Shown here piece by piece: positions 7,072 to 9,220 of a stretch of 9,220 nucleotides of DNA. Position 1 is the stretch's first letter. The number at the start of each line of letters is the position of its first letter. This DNA is from Acholeplasmatales bacterium Tener_01 (GTDB taxonomy: Bacteria; Bacillota_I; Bacilli_A; ML615J-28; CAG-698). Location of the stretch: positions 1-9,220 of the forward strand of contig LVBR01000056.1 in assembly GCA_001604495.1 (NCBI GenBank). Reading direction: 5' to 3'. Made by a program: the position numbers and the translations under genes. The notes beneath the pieces are model-generated. The model had not been told where the DNA came from and ran no database searches. It saw nothing but the letters and a program-made list of their open reading frames with translations.

Positions 7072-8475
7072 TTATTCTAAACCTAATGTATCTTTAATAA
7101 ACTTAGTCAATGTTTCAGCAATCTTCTTGTGACTGGCAACACTTGGATGAGAGTTATATCCACCAGCATCACCATTAATCTTGATTGAAACAAGATTAGG
7201 GATAGAGATTTTTGCTGTTGCAACAATTGATTCTGTAACTTCGTAGATTGATGATTCATTCATTAATCCATATAGAACAATGATTTGAGCATCTGGATAA
7301 TAGTCATGTAATTCTTGTAAGAAACTGATGTATTTTCTTTGGAATTGGGTCATTCTAGCATCTTTTTCATCGGCAGTTGTAGCGGCATTGATGTAACTCC
7401 AGTCATTTGTTCCTAGGTTAACAACAACTACATCTGGAACATAGTATCCATGAATCCAAGGAATCTTAGAATTGAAATCAACATTCTTATAAGCATCCGC
7501 AACATTTAATGTGTTAGGTGAAGTCCATTTACTAAATGCACATCCCCAACCACTTGCTGAGAAGATACTAATATCAGCATTTAATGCTTGAGCAGTTAAG
7601 AATGCAAAACCTTGCAATGCGTCTGAGTTTTCAGTTGTCTTACCACTACTACTTGGTTTACCTAAGTTACCATAACCAGTAGATGATGAAGCCGCAATGA
7701 ATTCAAGCTTTAATGCTTTGTTTTCAATCTTCTTAATGAATACACCATCAGTTTTGATATTTTCAATAGCGATATGTGAATCTATTGATTCACTTCTCTT
7801 ATATAAATCAATTTTATGTTCACGTGCATCACTATTACCACTTACTAAAGTGATTTCTTGAGTAGGTTTATCTAGGGCAATAGTCTTAGCATGATTAAAG
7901 TCATCATCAATAACAATTACAATGATAGGTCTCATTGCTGAATTAGATGAGTTTGTGGCTGTGATAGTAGCTACAACTTCAGTTCCTTTGAAGAATAATT
8001 CAAAGCCACTAGCTGAATGATAAACTTCATTTACTTTCTTATCTTCATTGTAATAAGTTCTTCCCATCCATTTGATATAACCACCGTTAACTAATTCTTT
8101 TTCTTTTAGTTCCATATAAACTTTTTCCTTTGTATATTCAATTGGATCAGAATAATCACTATCAGTAAAGTTAACGCCATCACCTAATGCCTTAATTGAA
8201 ACTTGATAACGTCCTTCAGGAATCAATAGTTCTGCAATAGTTGCGCCACATTCGATATCTTTTTCAATTACATTAGTTTCATTTTCAAACTTAATTCTAT
8301 AGTCATCAGTTGCGCCTAATACATCGAAGAAAATGTAACCATCTTCTATTGCTAAGCCGGTAGGTGCATCAAGTTTTTCTGGTTCTTTTTCAGTTGGCTT
8401 TTTTCCTCCACCACATCCAAAGCAAAACATCACAACAAAAATCATAAGTAAACTAATCAATAAATGTTTTTTCAT
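7072..8475 (-). CDS. Lipoprotein SGNH hydrolase, CE2-like carbohydrate acetylesterase
   Basis: Predicted surface lipoprotein of 467 residues that probably removes acetyl groups from polysaccharide. Residues 1-20 form a signal peptide with lipobox FGC; Cys21 is the lipidated residue, followed by a GGGKK linker. Residues about 35-117 look like a fibronectin-III-type domain (LDAPTGLAI...). Residues about 125-250 fit the jelly-roll domain that precedes the catalytic domain in CE2 esterases. The SGNH domain runs from about 255 to 465: block I LEFIAASSSTGYGN (candidate nucleophile Ser263), block II SASGWG (Gly309), block III NLGTND (Asn357), block V NSHPSVASHKKIA (His443). Block I has AAS where the family usually has GDS or GNS, and the Asp two before the His is Asn441. 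CE2 esterases occur in mannan loci of gut Firmicutes such as Roseburia, which fits the neighbours. The CE2 assignment is by architecture and motifs; substrate is inferred. Confidence 0.77.
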   Translation of the reverse strand: MKKHLLISLLMIFVVMFCFGCGGGKKPTEKEPEKLDAPTGLAIEDGYIFFDVLGATDDYRIKFENETNVIEKDIECGATIAELLIPEGRYQVSIKALGDGVNFTDSDYSDPIEYTKEKVYMELKEKELVNGGYIKWMGRTYYNEDKKVNEVYHSASGFELFFKGTEVVATITATNSSNSAMRPIIVIVIDDDFNHAKTIALDKPTQEITLVSGNSDAREHKIDLYKRSESIDSHIAIENIKTDGVFIKKIENKALKLEFIAASSSTGYGNLGKPSSSGKTTENSDALQGFAFLTAQALNADISIFSASGWGCAFSKWTSPNTLNVADAYKNVDFNSKIPWIHGYYVPDVVVVNLGTNDWSYINAATTADEKDARMTQFQRKYISFLQELHDYYPDAQIIVLYGLMNESSIYEVTESIVATAKISIPNLVSIKINGDAGGYNSHPSVASHKKIAETLTKFIKDTLGLE

Positions 8476-8484
8476 ACAGTTAAT

Positions 8485-8491
8485 ACCTCAC
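8485..8491 (-). promoter_or_regulatory. Ribosome binding site of the CE2-like esterase gene
   Basis: GTGAGGT on the minus strand, nine bases before the ATG at 8473-8475, within the 26-base gap after the hexokinase stop. This is the widest intergenic gap in the window and shows no hairpin or promoter that I can identify. Confidence 0.6.
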
Positions 8492-8501
8492 TATAAATTG
8501 T

Positions 8502-9220
8502 TTATTTTGACATTGCTGCCATAGCAGCTCCTAGTAAAATCTTATCACGACCATCAAATAGTTTATATTCAATACTATTCTCTTTTAAATTCAAACCTAA
8601 ATATTCTTCAAAGTGTTCTTTGAATGTTGGAAGTTTATAGAAGGTAGATCCTTCAATAATAATTCCAATCTTATTAACACTAGATTTGATTGCAAAGGCA
8701 CTTATTGTTGTTGCCACAATCTTGCTTGCACGGTTAATTAGTTCTAAGCAAATCGCTTTAAAGAATTCTTTATCAGCTTCATTTTCAAAGCAACTATCTA
8801 AATCTTTATTGATACCTGCTAAGTACATACTTACTTTAGGTAAATCAAAATCTTTTTCACAAGGGACTTTAGTATTTTTTGATACTAATCCATCATCTAT
8901 TGCTTTAACAAGTGATTTATAAATTAGAGTTGCAAGGTAGCGTCCACTACTCATCTTCTCTGTTAGTGCTTCATCCACAATTGAGGAACTCATTGTCAGT
9001 TCTTCATCAAAAACACCTCTATCAAAACCATTAAAGTTTCCAGTTTCAGTGTTAATAATCATTAAGCCACTATCTAAATTGCTAATCTTTTTAATATTTT
9101 TAGTGTCTTCCATGTAGCAACAGTTAAATCCTGTTCCATATATTGCACCGATGTATTTACTAAATTCTTTATTTGGATCTAGTGTCATCCCACCTAGTAG
9201 TACGGCTGTTGTGTCATTTA
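8502..9220 (-). CDS. Eukaryotic-type hexokinase, C-terminal part (5' end beyond window)
   Basis: This is a sugar kinase of the hexokinase family (ATP + hexose to hexose-6-phosphate, cytoplasmic). The reading frame stays open to the right edge, so the Met at 9186-9188 is internal and the start lies outside; 238 codons are visible. Seen in order: NDTTAVLLGG at the edge (the Asn-Asp of the family's NDTVGT catalytic motif), GAIYGTGFNCCYMED (family GTGTNACY), NTETGNF (family NTEWGAF, sugar-binding Glu), FDEEL, EKMSSGRYL, and near the C-terminus EGSTFYKLP and a GAAMAAMSK tail. These match the large domain of hexokinases rather than ROK glucokinases. It ends with TAA, 26 bases before the next gene. 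In this locus the likely substrate is mannose or glucose released by the glycosidases, but specificity is inferred only. Confidence in the family is high. Confidence 0.87.
   Translation of the reverse strand, partial: NDTTAVLLGGMTLDPNKEFSKYIGAIYGTGFNCCYMEDTKNIKKISNLDSGLMIINTETGNFNGFDRGVFDEELTMSSSIVDEALTEKMSSGRYLATLIYKSLVKAIDDGLVSKNTKVPCEKDFDLPKVSMYLAGINKDLDSCFENEADKEFFKAICLELINRASKIVATTISAFAIKSSVNKIGIIIEGSTFYKLPTFKEHFEEYLGLNLKENSIEYKLFDGRDKILLGAAMAAMSK

Noticed and set aside
8476..8501. Possible internal promoter or terminator in the widest gap (26 bases)
   Set aside because: Too short and without a hairpin or a convincing -35/-10 pair; a ribosome binding site explains it.
1..9220. Possible use of TGA as a Trp codon, given the AT-rich Tenericutes-like character
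   Set aside because: Trp-rich genes run full length with TGG only and no in-frame TGA, and the family motifs containing Trp (WDWGP, WELFNE, PWEEKP) are all intact.

Overview
The window is a single-direction, almost gap-free block of coding sequence on the minus strand, transcribed from the right edge toward the left. Seven genes are visible, two of them cut by the window edges. The spaces between genes are only 2 to 26 bases. I see no promoter, terminator, RNA gene, transposon, CRISPR array or long non-coding stretch, so this looks like the interior of one long operon.

In transcription order the genes are: (1) the 3' part of a eukaryotic-type hexokinase (8502-9220); (2) a lipoprotein SGNH hydrolase resembling carbohydrate esterase family 2 (7072-8475); (3) a cytoplasmic GH2 beta-mannosidase (4580-7054); (4) a GH130 phosphorylase of the mannooligosaccharide / Man-GlcNAc phosphorylase type (3550-4566); (5) a lipoprotein GH5-like endo-glycanase carrying BIG2 and DUF5060 domains (1499-3547); (6) a second, divergent GH130 enzyme (473-1489); (7) the 5' part of a sugar ABC-transporter solute-binding lipoprotein (1-460).

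Together they read as a beta-mannan / manno-oligosaccharide utilisation locus. The model is inferred from the families. Surface-anchored glycanase and esterase cut and deacetylate the polysaccharide, and the binding lipoprotein captures oligosaccharides for an ABC importer whose permeases would lie beyond the left edge. In the cytoplasm the GH130 enzymes would release mannose-1-phosphate and GH2 would release mannose, which the hexokinase could phosphorylate. The exact glycan (plant glucomannan, yeast or N-glycan core, or another mannoside) is not settled by sequence alone.

The organism looks like a low-G+C, AT-rich, monoderm bacterium of the Bacilli/Firmicutes or Acholeplasma-like Tenericutes kind. 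Evidence is the AT-rich coding sequence, three lipoprotein signal peptides with an ABC binding protein, and AAGGAG-type ribosome binding sites. All Trp codons in the genes are TGG and all six visible stops are TAA or TAG, so the mycoplasma code (TGA = Trp) is not used here. Genus cannot be assigned from this window.
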